Positions 28,390 through 40,054 of a DNA stretch of 64,000 nucleotides are shown in pieces; the stretch's first letter is position 1; every line of letters begins with the position of its first letter. Source of the stretch: Shewanella cyperi (GTDB lineage Bacteria > Pseudomonadota > Gammaproteobacteria > Enterobacterales > Shewanellaceae); the NCBI RefSeq assembly GCF_017354985.1, contig NZ_CP071501.1:1569501-1633500 (forward strand), in the 5' to 3' direction. The translations under genes were made by a program, and so were the position numbers. The notes under the pieces were generated by a model. That model saw nothing but the letters and a program-made list of their open reading frames with translations, searched no databases and was not told the DNA's origin.

Positions 28390-29400
28390 ATGGGCGTGCT
28401 CATGGTGGATCTGGAAGGGCTGGAGCTGACATCGCAAGAGCGTGAAATGTTGCGCAATCCCTTGGTCGGCGGGCTTATTCTCTTCAGTCGCAACTACAGG
28501 GAGCGCAGTCAGCTTTGTGAGCTGGTGCAAGCGGTACGAGCCATACGCCCGGAACTGCTGATTGCCGTCGACCATGAGGGGGGCAGGGTACAGCGCTTTC
28601 GTGAGGGCTTCACCCAAATTCCAGCCATGGGCGACATTCTTCCTGCCGCCGCCGAGGCCATGGCCCTGGCAAAGCGCTGGGCCAGCGAGTTGGGGTTTTT
28701 GATGGCGGTGGAGCTGCTGTCCTGTGATATTGATTTAAGCTTTGCCCCTGTGCTTGATCTCAATGGTATCAGTGAAGTCATAGGCAGACGTAGCTTTTCA
28801 GCGAGCCCAGCCCAGGTTGCGGCGGTGGCCGGTGCCTTCATTGATGGTATGCACAGCGCCGGCATGGCAGCTGTCGGTAAACATTTTCCCGGACATGGCA
28901 GTGTGCAGGCCGACTCTCATGTGGCCATGCCGGTGGACGAGCGTGAGCCTGCGCTTATCCTGGAGCAGGATATGGCTCCCTTCAGGTCATTGATAACCGA
29001 AGGGAAACTGGATGGCATTATGCCGGCCCACGTGGTGTACAGCCAGATTGACCCCAACCCGGCCGGTTTCTCCAGCCATTGGCTCAAACAGGTGCTGCGC
29101 ATCGAGTTGGGTTTCAGGGGCGTGATTTTCTCGGACGATCTCGGCATGGAAGGGGCTGCCTTTGCCGGTGACTATCCTGCCCGTGCCAGAGCGGCCCTGG
29201 CGGCGGGGTGTGACATGATATTGGTATGCAACCAACGCCAGGGAGCACTGGATATCCTGACCGATTTGGCCGGCTCTGAATGGGAAAACCGTGCACAGGC
29301 ACTCAGGCCCGATGGCCGTAAGGTGGCTGCTGCGCTTGAAAACCAGGCTCGCTGGGAAGAGGGGCGAGAGTTGGCTGAGCGCATTGGCTACCAGCCCTGA
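28390..29400 (+). CDS. nagZ: Beta-N-acetylglucosaminidase of cell-wall recycling
   Basis: 336 residues; AGGGGG is five to ten bases before the ATG. NagZ is a cytoplasmic family-3 glycosidase that removes GlcNAc from anhydromuropeptides and so affects AmpC-type beta-lactamase induction. Motifs: [30 protein letters not shown] near 57-76, the catalytic-loop [14 protein letters not shown] near 163-176 with its His, and the nucleophile Asp in [10 protein letters not shown] near 248. An in-frame ATG four codons later is possible. ycfP follows, as in E. coli. Confidence 0.95.
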   Translation: MGVLMVDLEGLELTSQEREMLRNPLVGGLILFSRNYRERSQLCELVQAVRAIRPELLIAVDHEGGRVQRFREGFTQIPAMGDILPAAAEAMALAKRWASELGFLMAVELLSCDIDLSFAPVLDLNGISEVIGRRSFSASPAQVAAVAGAFIDGMHSAGMAAVGKHFPGHGSVQADSHVAMPVDEREPALILEQDMAPFRSLITEGKLDGIMPAHVVYSQIDPNPAGFSSHWLKQVLRIELGFRGVIFSDDLGMEGAAFAGDYPARARAALAAGCDMILVCNQRQGALDILTDLAGSEWENRAQALRPDGRKVAAALENQARWEEGRELAERIGYQP

Positions 29401-29539
29401 TTGTTGCTACTGATTGATATGGCGCCATGTGCGCCATTTTTTATGCCCTTTATGGCCGCTTTGTGAACCCGCGCACCCCGGGTTGGCACAGATATGCTAG
29501 TGTGAGAGCTGTGTGTTCATTCGGGCGATGGAGTCGGCC

Positions 29540-30079
29540 ATGATCCTTTATCTGCACGGCTATGATGCCACCAGTCCAGGCAATCATGAAAAAATGCGTC
29601 AATTGCAGTTCATTGACCCCGACGTCAGATTGTTAAGCTATTCCACCCAGTTTCCCCGTCACGATATGCAGCAATTGCTTAAGGATGTGGAGCGGGAGTT
29701 GAAGCATTGTGATGATCCCGCGCCTCTGATGGTTGGTGTTGGCCTGGGGGGCTATTGGGCCGAACGTATCGGGTTTCTCCATGGCCTGAAATCGGTATTG
29801 ATAAATCCCAATCTGCACCCCGAAATCAATATGCAGGGGCGGATAGACAGACCCGAGGAATATGCCGACATTGCCAGTAAATGCGTAAGTGAATTTCGCA
29901 GCAAAAACCGGCAGAAATCCCTGTGTATATTGTCTGAGCATGACGAAGTTTTGGACAATTCCGCCACCGCCAGCCTGCTGTCAGCCTTTTATCCCATCAT
30001 TTGGGACGAGCACCAGTCTCACAAATTTCCCCAGCTGGGGCCGCATTTGCCTGCCATCCACGCGTTCTGGCGCGGTTAA
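29540..30079 (+). CDS. ycfP: YcfP/UPF0227 esterase-like alpha/beta protein
   Basis: 179 residues from ATG 29540, whose product starts [19 protein letters not shown] like E. coli YcfP (180 residues). An upstream in-frame ATG at 29513 is not supported. Features of an alpha/beta hydrolase are LHGYD with oxyanion residues near 5-9, the nucleophile-elbow region [14 protein letters not shown] (glycine replacing the usual serine), and a conserved C-terminal His region ([19 protein letters not shown]). The glycine at the elbow argues against a classic esterase, and the biochemical role is unknown. It follows nagZ with a 139-base gap. Confidence 0.9.
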   Translation: MILYLHGYDATSPGNHEKMRQLQFIDPDVRLLSYSTQFPRHDMQQLLKDVERELKHCDDPAPLMVGVGLGGYWAERIGFLHGLKSVLINPNLHPEINMQGRIDRPEEYADIASKCVSEFRSKNRQKSLCILSEHDEVLDNSATASLLSAFYPIIWDEHQSHKFPQLGPHLPAIHAFWRG

Positions 30080-30098
30080 CTGCGTCCACAGTACTTTC

Positions 30099-30120
30099 GT
30101 ACAAATTTGTACATTTGTAC
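30099..30120. promoter_or_regulatory. GTAC palindrome, possible operator
   Basis: GTACAAATTTGTAC (30099-30112) is a perfect 14-base palindrome, followed at once by a further half ATTTGTAC (30113-30120) in register. The arrangement looks like an operator with an extra half-site; no regulator is recognised. Confidence 0.4.
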
Positions 30121-30172
30121 CAGTTACCCTTTGGCTTAAACAGTGAGTCGTGCGGCAAATACTGGCTAAAAG

Positions 30173-30188
30173 TGTGATCTAGATCACA
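30173..30188. promoter_or_regulatory. Consensus CRP binding site
   Basis: TGTGATCTAGATCACA, a perfectly symmetrical match to the CRP consensus TGTGA-N6-TCACA. It lies 94 bases after ycfP and 298 bases before acyP, but about 79 bases upstream of a TTGAAA/TACATT promoter (30226-30253). Confidence 0.85.
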
Positions 30189-30225
30189 TAAATCCCAGGG
30201 GTGCTCAATAGGACTTTAGTCTCAA

Positions 30226-30253
30226 TTGAAAATTCCTCATCAGCGTGTACATT
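30226..30253 (+). promoter_or_regulatory. Promoter of a putative CRP-controlled transcript
   Basis: TTGAAA (30226-30231), 16-base spacer, TACATT (30248-30253). Transcription would start near 30260. Confidence 0.5.
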
Positions 30254-30259
30254 AGCGCC

Positions 30260-30377
30260 CTCCCAAGCAGATTGTAACAAATTGTAGCAATCCGCTGCCG
30301 AATTCGGTCCCCCTGGACCAACCCTTTGCGTATGTCGCCCGATACAGCTAACAGCAGTTTTGTTAGCTGTTTTTTTT
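30260..30377 (+). ncRNA. Candidate small RNA (about 115 nt) with Rho-independent terminator
   Basis: No credible open frame lies between the promoter at 30226-30253 and the strong terminator at 30344-30377. The predicted transcript begins with a C-rich single-stranded stretch (GCCCTCCCAAGC), which could pair with Shine-Dalgarno sequences. It has a small GGTCC/GGACC hairpin (30306-30319) and ends in a 10-bp stem plus at least seven Ts. An upstream consensus CRP site makes it a candidate carbon-responsive regulatory RNA. The alternative is a leader/attenuator for acyP, whose start lies 109 bases beyond the terminator. No known RNA family (Spot 42, CyaR, GlmZ, ArcZ) is recognised. Confidence 0.45.
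30344..30377 (+). terminator. Strong intrinsic terminator in the ycfP-acyP gap
   Basis: ACAGCTAACA (30344-30353), loop GCAGTTT, TGTTAGCTGT (30361-30370), then a run of seven Ts. It lies well before acyP, so it closes a non-coding transcript. Confidence 0.9.
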
Positions 30378-30485
30378 AGTGGCATCCGTGACTCTGTACC
30401 CCTCGAGATTCCTTTCCGCCTTCAATTAGGTATATGTCTGTTTTTTGGCTTATTCTCAATGCATCGGCCGAGAAGGGAGCAACAG

Positions 30486-30761
30486 ATGAAGCGGGTGTTA
30501 ATCAGGGTGAAGGGAAAGGTTCAGGGGGTGTGCTTCCGGCGCTGTGCACTGGAAAAGGCGAGGGAGCTTGGGGTTACCGGGTATGTTACCAACCTGGATG
30601 ACGGTTCGGTGGAAATCCTGGCTCAGGGGAGTTTTCCTGCGGTAGATCAGTTAATCGAATGGTGTTGGCTTGGCTCCCCCGGTGCCAACGTCAGTCAGGT
30701 GCTGGTGGAAGAGGACGTGGAAAATGAGATTTACCTGGATTTTTCCATTACCCAATCCTGA
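30486..30761 (+). CDS. acyP: Acylphosphatase
   Basis: 91 residues from ATG 30486, with AGGGAG eight bases upstream. Acylphosphatase hydrolyses carboxyl-phosphate bonds such as acetyl phosphate or carbamoyl phosphate. The catalytic motif reads GKVQGVCFRRCALEKA, with the phosphate-binding Arg18. The catalytic Asn36 is in YVTNLDDGSVEI. A cysteine replaces the usual Gly before Phe-Arg (VCFRR rather than VGFRY), a mild deviation that keeps both catalytic residues. It ends close to the convergent csiV gene. Confidence 0.93.
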   Translation: MKRVLIRVKGKVQGVCFRRCALEKARELGVTGYVTNLDDGSVEILAQGSFPAVDQLIEWCWLGSPGANVSQVLVEEDVENEIYLDFSITQS

Positions 30762-30781
30762 ACCATTGCGACCGAGCCAAC

Positions 30782-30803
30782 AAAAAGGGGAGCCAGGCTC
30801 CCC
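30782..30803 (-). terminator. Terminator of the mfd-csiV transcript
   Basis: GGGGAG-CCAGG-CTCCCC; on the minus strand it is followed by TTTTTG, ten bases after the csiV stop codon. Confidence 0.75.
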
Positions 30804-30813
30804 GTGAGTTTTG

Positions 30814-31892
30814 CTATTGCTGAGGCAAATCCTCTTCAACGACGCTTTCTTCGTCGTTTTCTTCCAGCACTTCTTTGACTTCTTCCCGGCTGCCTGGCTG
30901 GGCCATCTTGCGGATCTGTACCACCATGCCTAGCTTGGGATGATCCAGATAATGGATTTCACCGCTGCGCACCCGGCGATTTTGTACCATGGGGATGGCA
31001 TACAGGAAGGCCTGCTGTTCCATTGGCGCTGCGGCTTGTGCTGCCACTGCCGGGTTATTTTCAATCACCTGTGCCAACAGCGGCACTTCGCGGGTGCCGG
31101 GCGTTCTTAACCTGAGATCTGTCTCTATGTAGAGATAGTGGCTGAGATAAATATTGACTGTGCCATCCAATTGCCATACCGGCTCGGGATCGGACTCGGC
31201 CAGCGGTTGTGCAGCCGCTTGCAACTCACCCGGTTCGCTGGTAGTACCCAGTTGGGCGGCGAGGGAATTATCGTCGCTGCGGATCTCAATTCCTGTGCTC
31301 GCGTCTTCTGCCTGCCCTTTGGCTTGTTCTTCGACCATGGCACTGCGTGGCAGGCCATTGAGCGCGTACCTGTCACTGAAGTTTTCACCGCCATAGAGAC
31401 GCACCGGCAGCGCCTGGTAGCGGGAACCCATGGATTGCTGCCAGGTCAGGTGCAGCAGCGGCTTGAGTCCGGGTTCACGGGAGAGGGTCTTCATCACTTC
31501 GGCAAACTGGCTGTGGCCAGCATCCATTAATACCGCACCATCACCGGCCTTGACTTCGGGGGTGGTTTCCGCGGCAATGTTCAGCGGGACCAGGGCCGGA
31601 TAATGCAGGGTTTTGTGGGTATACCTGGCTTCACACAGCAGTGGGTCAAGGGCTGCCTCGGCCTCGCTGCAGGGTTCCATGCCCTCGGCCAGGTGGGCTT
31701 GTTCCTGAACCACCAGGGGGGATATCAGATCCCTGGCCTTGGTCAGCGACGGCAGTGTTACCTCCTCGGGCCACACCTCACTGCTGGCCTGATTGCGTTC
31801 AAACAGCAGCACCTCCACCTCGAACCAGGCTTCGGCATGGGATTGCGCCACTGGCACCAGGGCCAGGACGGAGGACAACGCTAGGTGACGGA

Positions 31893-31896
<4 letters not shown>
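30814..31896 (-). CDS. csiV: CsiV-like periplasmic protein
   Basis: 360 residues. The start is GTG at 31896, overlapping the mfd stop as GTGA, so the two genes are translationally coupled. A signal peptide (to ~AQSHA, residue 21) is followed by WFEVEVLLFERNQ, the hallmark of the CsiV family, which in Vibrio is a peptidoglycan-binding activator of the low-molecular-weight penicillin-binding protein. The middle is rich in Glu/Ala low-complexity sequence (AAAQPLAESDPEP), and the C-terminal YLDHPKLGMVVQIRKM strand is also typical. It ends in an acidic tail (EEDLPQQ). Adjacency to mfd matches other Shewanella and Vibrio genomes as far as I recall. Confidence 0.82.
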
Positions 31897-35360
<3,464 letters not shown>

Positions 35361-35443
35361 TGAGTAAGCAGCATGTTTCTGTCAAAAACCTGGGGGCATT
35401 GTAGTGACTTGCCCCCGGCTGTGCCAGTTAAACCTGTGCTGGG

Positions 35444-36010
35444 TCAGCCTTCCTGCTGCTGTTTGCGCAGCTTGAGTTGTTTCTGTTGCACGCTGAGGCT
35501 GGCGCGCACCAGTTGTTCGGTATCGGCATCACTGATGGCGACAAATTCCAGAGTCACCCGGAAGCCGTCATCCTCATGCACGCAGTGGCGCACTTCGGCG
35601 ACACAGAGCAGGGCAATCAGTTCTTCGCGGATATACAGGGTCAGCAGGTGGCGGCTGCCATCGGCCATGGCAGTGGGCGAGCGCAGGGTGACACCGCTGC
35701 CGCCGAAACGCAGCCCGGCCAGGGGCTCACCTTCGTGGGGATCGTTGGCCAGCACATAATGCAGCACCATATCCACCTTGCGCGACTGCAGCTTGAGGTA
35801 GTCCACCAGGGCCTTGGTATCGGAACCCAGCTGCCGTAACTGCATCAGGCTGGTGGCCTCCAGGGCCTTGGCTTCATTGAGCAATTGCATGCCCATGGAT
35901 CTCAGTTCCGCCAGGGCGGCATCGTCCGGCAGCGCAGACTCGGTCCAGGGGCGGGCATAAATACGGAAGGTATGAGGCACACTGAAGAAGGCATCGGGAT
36001 CGGTTTGCAA
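35444..36010 (-). CDS. PilZ-domain-like protein
   Basis: 188 residues. The C-terminal ~90 residues resemble a PilZ domain (GLRFGGSGVTLRSPTAMADGS, then LTLYIREELIALLCVAEVRHCV and FRVTLEFVAISDADTEQLV). The c-di-GMP-binding motifs are degenerate: the usual RxxxR and D/NxSxxG are not clear (GGSGV stands at the second position), so nucleotide binding is uncertain. The N-terminal half is helical, with a region like that of other PilZ-associated modules (ELRSMGMQLLNEAKALE). It is divergent from lolC across 94 bases. A role in motility or biofilm signalling is plausible but not shown. Confidence 0.7.
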   Translation of the reverse strand: MQTDPDAFFSVPHTFRIYARPWTESALPDDAALAELRSMGMQLLNEAKALEATSLMQLRQLGSDTKALVDYLKLQSRKVDMVLHYVLANDPHEGEPLAGLRFGGSGVTLRSPTAMADGSRHLLTLYIREELIALLCVAEVRHCVHEDDGFRVTLEFVAISDADTEQLVRASLSVQQKQLKLRKQQQEG

Positions 36011-36104
36011 GGCTTGCCTCTTTATTTATGGGAGTATTGTCCCTATTATCGTGCCCATCTTAATGATTTAGCAAGATCACTGCCCAGGAAGCCCCCAAGG
36101 TCCC

Positions 36105-37337
36105 ATGACTCCAGCGCCAGCCCTGTTTATCGGCTACCGCTATTGGCGTTCGCGCAAGGCCAATGCATTTGCCTCTTTTATTACCCTGTTTGCCGTCAGT
36201 GGCATTTTTCTCGGGGTGACTGCCCTTATCCTGGTCAGCTCGGTCATGAATGGCCTTGAGGACCAACTCAAGCAGCGCATTCTCGGCGCCGTGCCGCAAC
36301 TCATACTGCAGCAGGAGCAGGGATTCGAGGACTGGCAATCCCTGCGAGAACCCATATTGGCAGTTCCCGGGGTGCGTGGCGTGGTGCCTTTTGCCGCAAC
36401 CCAGGCCATGGTGCAGTCTCCGAGCAATATCAGCGCGGTGCAGCTGCAAGGCATAGTGCCGGATGCTGAGCGGCAACTGTCGGCTGTGATGTCCCACAGC
36501 TATGCCGATGCCTTCGATGCCCTGGAGCCGGGCGAGTTTAGGATCATTCTTGGCTCTGTACTGGCCAATCAGCTCGATGTCGCCGCCGGCGATACTGTGC
36601 GGGTGCTGAGCGGCGATGGTGTGGTTTACTCGCCTTTGGGCCCTGTGCCGAGTCAGCGCAAATTTGTGGTGGCGGGGGTGTTCCAGATGGGGTCCCCCGT
36701 GGATGCCAACAGCGCCTTCGTACATTTGGCAGATGCTCGGCGCCTGATGCGCCGGCCGGCGCAGGTGATAGACAGTCTGCGCCTGTATCTGGACGACCCC
36801 TTCGCTGTGGTTGAACTGACACCAAAATTGCAGGACAAACTGCACTCCGTGGGGCAGGAGGTCAGCATCAGCGATTGGCGTGACAGCTACGGCCACCTGT
36901 TCTCTGCGGTCAAGATGGAAAAGAACATGATGTCGCTGATGCTGAGCCTGATAGTAGCGGTGGCGGCTTTCAACATAGTGTCGGCACTGGTGATGATGGT
37001 GGTGGACAAGACCACGGATGTGGCCGTGCTGCGCACCCAGGGACTGGGTACTTTGGCTGTGATGGGCATTTTTATGGTGCAGGGCTCGCTTAACGCCTTG
37101 CTTGGCCTGCTGCTGGGCCTGCTGGTGGGCACAGTGATGACCTTCAATATCAATCCCATTCTGGATACCCTCGGCATTTCCGTATTGGGTCCCGGGCAGC
37201 CGTTGCCCGTGGTGCTGCAATGGTCGCAGCTTGGGCTTATCGTCGCGGGCACAGTGCTTTTGAGCCTCGGCGCTACCCTGTATCCGGCGCTGCGTGCCGC
37301 CGGGGTGCAGCCGGCAACAGCCCTGCGTTATGAATAA
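36105..37337 (+). CDS. lolC: Lipoprotein-releasing ABC transporter permease LolC
   Basis: 410 residues. LolC, with LolD and LolE, extracts outer-membrane lipoproteins from the inner membrane and passes them to LolA. It has the MacB-like layout: one N-terminal helix (ASFITLFAVSGIFLGVTALILVSSVMNGLE, ~23-50), a large periplasmic domain, and three C-terminal helices. The region VFQMGSPVDANSAFV corresponds to the LolA-binding 'Hook' area. NIVSALVMMVVDKTTDVAVLRTQG matches the family. It is the first gene of lolCDE. Its stop codon falls in a 16-bp tandem repeat. Confidence 0.94.
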   Translation: MTPAPALFIGYRYWRSRKANAFASFITLFAVSGIFLGVTALILVSSVMNGLEDQLKQRILGAVPQLILQQEQGFEDWQSLREPILAVPGVRGVVPFAATQAMVQSPSNISAVQLQGIVPDAERQLSAVMSHSYADAFDALEPGEFRIILGSVLANQLDVAAGDTVRVLSGDGVVYSPLGPVPSQRKFVVAGVFQMGSPVDANSAFVHLADARRLMRRPAQVIDSLRLYLDDPFAVVELTPKLQDKLHSVGQEVSISDWRDSYGHLFSAVKMEKNMMSLMLSLIVAVAAFNIVSALVMMVVDKTTDVAVLRTQGLGTLAVMGIFMVQGSLNALLGLLLGLLVGTVMTFNINPILDTLGISVLGPGQPLPVVLQWSQLGLIVAGTVLLSLGATLYPALRAAGVQPATALRYE

Positions 37338-37392
37338 AAGGCGCTGTGAATAAAGGGCTCTATGAATAAAGGGCGCTATGAATAAGCCACGC
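37329..37392 (+). repeat. 16-bp tandem repeat at the end of lolC
   Basis: Nearly four units of TATGAATAAAGGGCGC with small changes (starting 37329, 37345, 37361, 37377). Each carries a TAT/TGT-GAA-TAA core. The first copy encodes the last codons (Tyr-Glu) and stop of lolC; the others are non-coding duplications. Confidence 0.85.
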
Positions 37393-37475
37393 GACAAATA
37401 ACGTATTGAATTTAATTGGGCGCCGAGGCACCCACCAGTTGCCGACATTGGTGTCGGCATGCAAGAGAGAGACAG

Positions 37476-38165
37476 ATGCAGGACATATTGCTCAAGGTCG
37501 ATAAAGTCAGCAAACATTACCGCGAAGGCAACATAGACACCCGGGTGCTCAGTGAGGTGGATCTTGAGGTCTATCGCGGCGAGCAACTGGCCATAGTTGG
37601 CAGTTCGGGCTCGGGCAAGAGTACCTTGCTGCACATCATGGGCACCCTGGATGCGCCCAGCAGTGGCAAGGTGATCCTGGCGGGTGAGGATATCTATGCC
37701 GTCGGTGCCGCGAGACAGGCGCAGATCCGCAATCGGGATCTGGGCTTTATTTATCAATTCCATCATTTGTTGCCGGAATTCAGCGCCATCGAAAACGTGG
37801 CCATGCCAGCGCGGATAGCCGGCAAGGGCAAGCAGGAGGCGGAGCAAAAAGCCGTGGCCTTGCTGGAACGGGTTGGGCTCGGTCACAGGCTGCAACACGC
37901 GCCATCTGAGCTGTCCGGCGGCGAGCGGCAACGGGTGGCCATCGCCCGCGCCCTGGTCAATGATCCCAAGCTGGTGCTGGCCGATGAACCCACGGGTAAC
38001 CTGGACGCTCACAGCGGCGATGCTGTTTATCACCTGATCCGCGAGCTGGCGGCCCAATTGGGTACGGCGTTCGTGATTGTCACCCATGACAATAATCTGG
38101 CGGCCAAGATGGACCGGCAGCTCAAGATGCAGGATGGTTGTCTGTGGCAGGCGGTTTCGGCATGA
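37476..38165 (+). CDS. lolD: Lipoprotein-releasing ABC transporter ATPase LolD
   Basis: 229 residues from ATG 37476; a longer frame from 37416 has a non-conserved start. LolD supplies ATP hydrolysis to LolCDE at the cytoplasmic face. Walker A is GSSGSGKST near 41-49, the Q-loop stretch [11 protein letters not shown] near 90, signature [15 protein letters not shown] near 146, Walker [13 protein letters not shown] near 167 and the H-loop VIVTHD near ~200. It is tightly coupled to lolE, whose ATG overlaps the stop codon by four bases. Confidence 0.96.
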   Translation: MQDILLKVDKVSKHYREGNIDTRVLSEVDLEVYRGEQLAIVGSSGSGKSTLLHIMGTLDAPSSGKVILAGEDIYAVGAARQAQIRNRDLGFIYQFHHLLPEFSAIENVAMPARIAGKGKQEAEQKAVALLERVGLGHRLQHAPSELSGGERQRVAIARALVNDPKLVLADEPTGNLDAHSGDAVYHLIRELAAQLGTAFVIVTHDNNLAAKMDRQLKMQDGCLWQAVSA

Positions 38166-39430
38166 GCCAAGCCAATAAGATGCCCTTGAGCATGGCCTTC
38201 TGGCTCGGTTGGCGCTTTTACCGTGCCCGCCAGTCCAACAGTTTTATCAGCTTTATCGCCTTCGCCTCCACCGCGGGTATTGCCCTCGGTGTGGCCGTGC
38301 TCATCATAGTGCAATCGGCCATGAACGGGTTTGAGGGCGAACTGGAGCGGCGCTTTCTCGACGTGGTGCCCCATGCGGAGCTGACCGGGGTCAATGAGCC
38401 CGTTCAGGACTGGCACGCCATGGCCATTGATGCCATGAAAATCCCGGGGATCCGCGGCGCGGCGCCTTTTATCCGCCTGCAGGGGCTGGTACAAAAGCCC
38501 GGCGGATTTCAGGGACTCAATCTGGTGGGCATTGACACAACCCAGGAGCCCAAGGTCTCAGGTATCGCCAACTATATGGCCAAGGAGCATTGGCAGGCAC
38601 TCGGACGCAAGGACGACAGCATAGTGCTCGGCAAGGCGTTGGCCGACAAACTTGGTTTGGCCCCGGGCGACAGTCTGGTGCTGTACGTGCCGGATCTGGC
38701 GGCCGGTAAAACCGGACGCCTGGGGGCGGCGCGCAGTCACAGATTCGTGCTGGCAGGGACCTTCAAGCTGGGTGGTGAGCTGGAACTTGGCACGGGTTAT
38801 GTGTCCATGGACTATCTTGCCGGCTTGCTGGAGTTCGGCGACAAGGTCAGCGGCGTGCGGATTGCGGTCGAGAATGTGTTTTCGGCTCCCAGGCTCATTC
38901 GCGAGCTGGGTTTCAGCCAGCAGCAATATGTCTATATGAGCGACTGGACCCGCACCCAGGGACACCTGTATCAGGATATCCAGCTGGTACGGACCCTGAT
39001 GTATCTGGTGCTGGCGCTGGTGATCGCCGTGGCCTGTTTCAACATAGTGTCGACCCTGGTGATGGCGGTGCGTGACAAGACCGCGGAAATTGCCATTTTG
39101 ATGACCATGGGGATCCGTCGTCAGGCCATAGTGCTGCTGTTTATGGTGCACGGTGCCGTCAGCGGTCTGCTCGGCACGGCTTTAGGTGTGGCCTTGGGGA
39201 CGGGTATTGCCTGGAAGCTGCCGCAACTGGCCGCCGGTCTCGAGTCGCTGTTTGGGGTAAAACTGCTGTCAGCCGACGTGTACTTCATCGACTTTTTGCC
39301 GTCGGAGCTGATGTGGCAGGATGTGGTCTGGGCCAGTGTGATGGCACTTGTCATGAGTCTGTTGGCGACCCTGTATCCCGCCATCAAGGCCAGCAAAACG
39401 GCACCGGCAGCGGCCCTGGCGGGTCGCTGA
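38162..39430 (+). CDS. lolE: Lipoprotein-releasing ABC transporter permease LolE
   Basis: 422 residues; the ATG at 38162 overlaps the lolD stop (ATGA). An in-frame upstream ATG at 38138 lies inside lolD and is unlikely. The fold mirrors LolC: one N-terminal helix (FISFIAFASTAGIALGVAVLIIVQSAMNGFEGEL), a periplasmic domain and three C-terminal helices. NIVSTLVMAVRDKTAEIAILMTMG is the conserved coupling-helix region. Having separate LolC and LolE (not the merged LolF) is the standard enterobacterial arrangement. The gene ends the lol operon before a long terminator. Confidence 0.95.
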   Translation: MSQANKMPLSMAFWLGWRFYRARQSNSFISFIAFASTAGIALGVAVLIIVQSAMNGFEGELERRFLDVVPHAELTGVNEPVQDWHAMAIDAMKIPGIRGAAPFIRLQGLVQKPGGFQGLNLVGIDTTQEPKVSGIANYMAKEHWQALGRKDDSIVLGKALADKLGLAPGDSLVLYVPDLAAGKTGRLGAARSHRFVLAGTFKLGGELELGTGYVSMDYLAGLLEFGDKVSGVRIAVENVFSAPRLIRELGFSQQQYVYMSDWTRTQGHLYQDIQLVRTLMYLVLALVIAVACFNIVSTLVMAVRDKTAEIAILMTMGIRRQAIVLLFMVHGAVSGLLGTALGVALGTGIAWKLPQLAAGLESLFGVKLLSADVYFIDFLPSELMWQDVVWASVMALVMSLLATLYPAIKASKTAPAAALAGR

Positions 39431-39474
39431 ACTGGTCTTGAACAAGCTGGATTTGACCAAGTAGAGACCACAGC

Positions 39475-39518
39475 CAGCCAATAAAAAACGCGCCTCAGAG
39501 CGCGTTTTTTATTGGCTG
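39475..39518. terminator. Bidirectional terminator after lolE
   Basis: A perfect 19-bp stem: CAGCCAATAAAAAACGCGC (39475-39493) and GCGCGTTTTTTATTGGCTG (39500-39518), loop CTCAGA. It serves lolE and the convergent DUF2062 gene, whose stop codon begins one base later. Confidence 0.93.
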
Positions 39519-40025
39519 TCACTTATAGCGTTTGCGCCATTTAAACAGCACCGAATACTTCCACAGATTGTGGATCACAAAATAACCCAACAGGGAGCTG
39601 ACAATACCTATCACGGCACAACCCAGCAGGAATGGCGGGCCTATGGTGGCCAGGGACGATTCCAGCCAGTGCCAGCTGAGCTCAAAGGCAAACTGTTGTG
39701 GCGTATGGCCGAGCAGTCTGGCACCCAGCAAGTAAGCACCATAGAACATCACCGGCATGGTCAGCGGATTGGTTAGCCACACCAGAGCCACGGACACAGG
39801 CAGATTGACGTTGAAGACGATTGCCAGCGCGGCGGCCAGCACCATCTGAAAAGGGATGGGGACCCAGGCACAAAGCAAGCCGACGGCAAAAGCGCCGGGT
39901 GCCGATTTACGGTTCAGATGCCACAGATTGGGCTTGTGCAGCAGGGTGCCGAAAATCTGCAAATGCTTGTGGTCGCGCAGCGACTCGGGTTTGGGCATGA
40001 ACCTCTGAATGAACTTTTTTGGCAT
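39519..40025 (-). CDS. DUF2062 inner-membrane protein
   Basis: 168 residues if started at ATG 40025, giving the usual MPKKFIQRFMPKPESL start; an in-frame ATG at 40067 would overlap comEC by 13 bases. Neither site has a clear ribosome binding sequence. Residues ~45-80 and ~130-155 are hydrophobic, with AFAVGLLCAWVPIPFQMVLAAALAIVF and VNLPVSVALVWLTNPLTMPVMFYGAYLLG spread across the DUF2062 pattern. The function is unknown. Being divergent from comEC with a 29-base gap, the promoters must overlap. Confidence 0.85.
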   Translation of the reverse strand: MPKKFIQRFMPKPESLRDHKHLQIFGTLLHKPNLWHLNRKSAPGAFAVGLLCAWVPIPFQMVLAAALAIVFNVNLPVSVALVWLTNPLTMPVMFYGAYLLGARLLGHTPQQFAFELSWHWLESSLATIGPPFLLGCAVIGIVSSLLGYFVIHNLWKYSVLFKWRKRYK

Positions 40026-40054
40026 AGGCTGAAATGCTGTCTTAACTTTCTTCT

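Noticed and set aside
30360..30761. A longer acyP start at 30360
   Set aside because: It begins inside the strong terminator stem; ATG 30486 has AGGGAG and gives the standard 91-residue acylphosphatase.
36060..38087. 675-codon open frame antisense to lolC and lolD
   Set aside because: Conserved lolC/lolD motifs lie on the opposite strand; the antisense product is His/Gln-rich with no recognisable domain.
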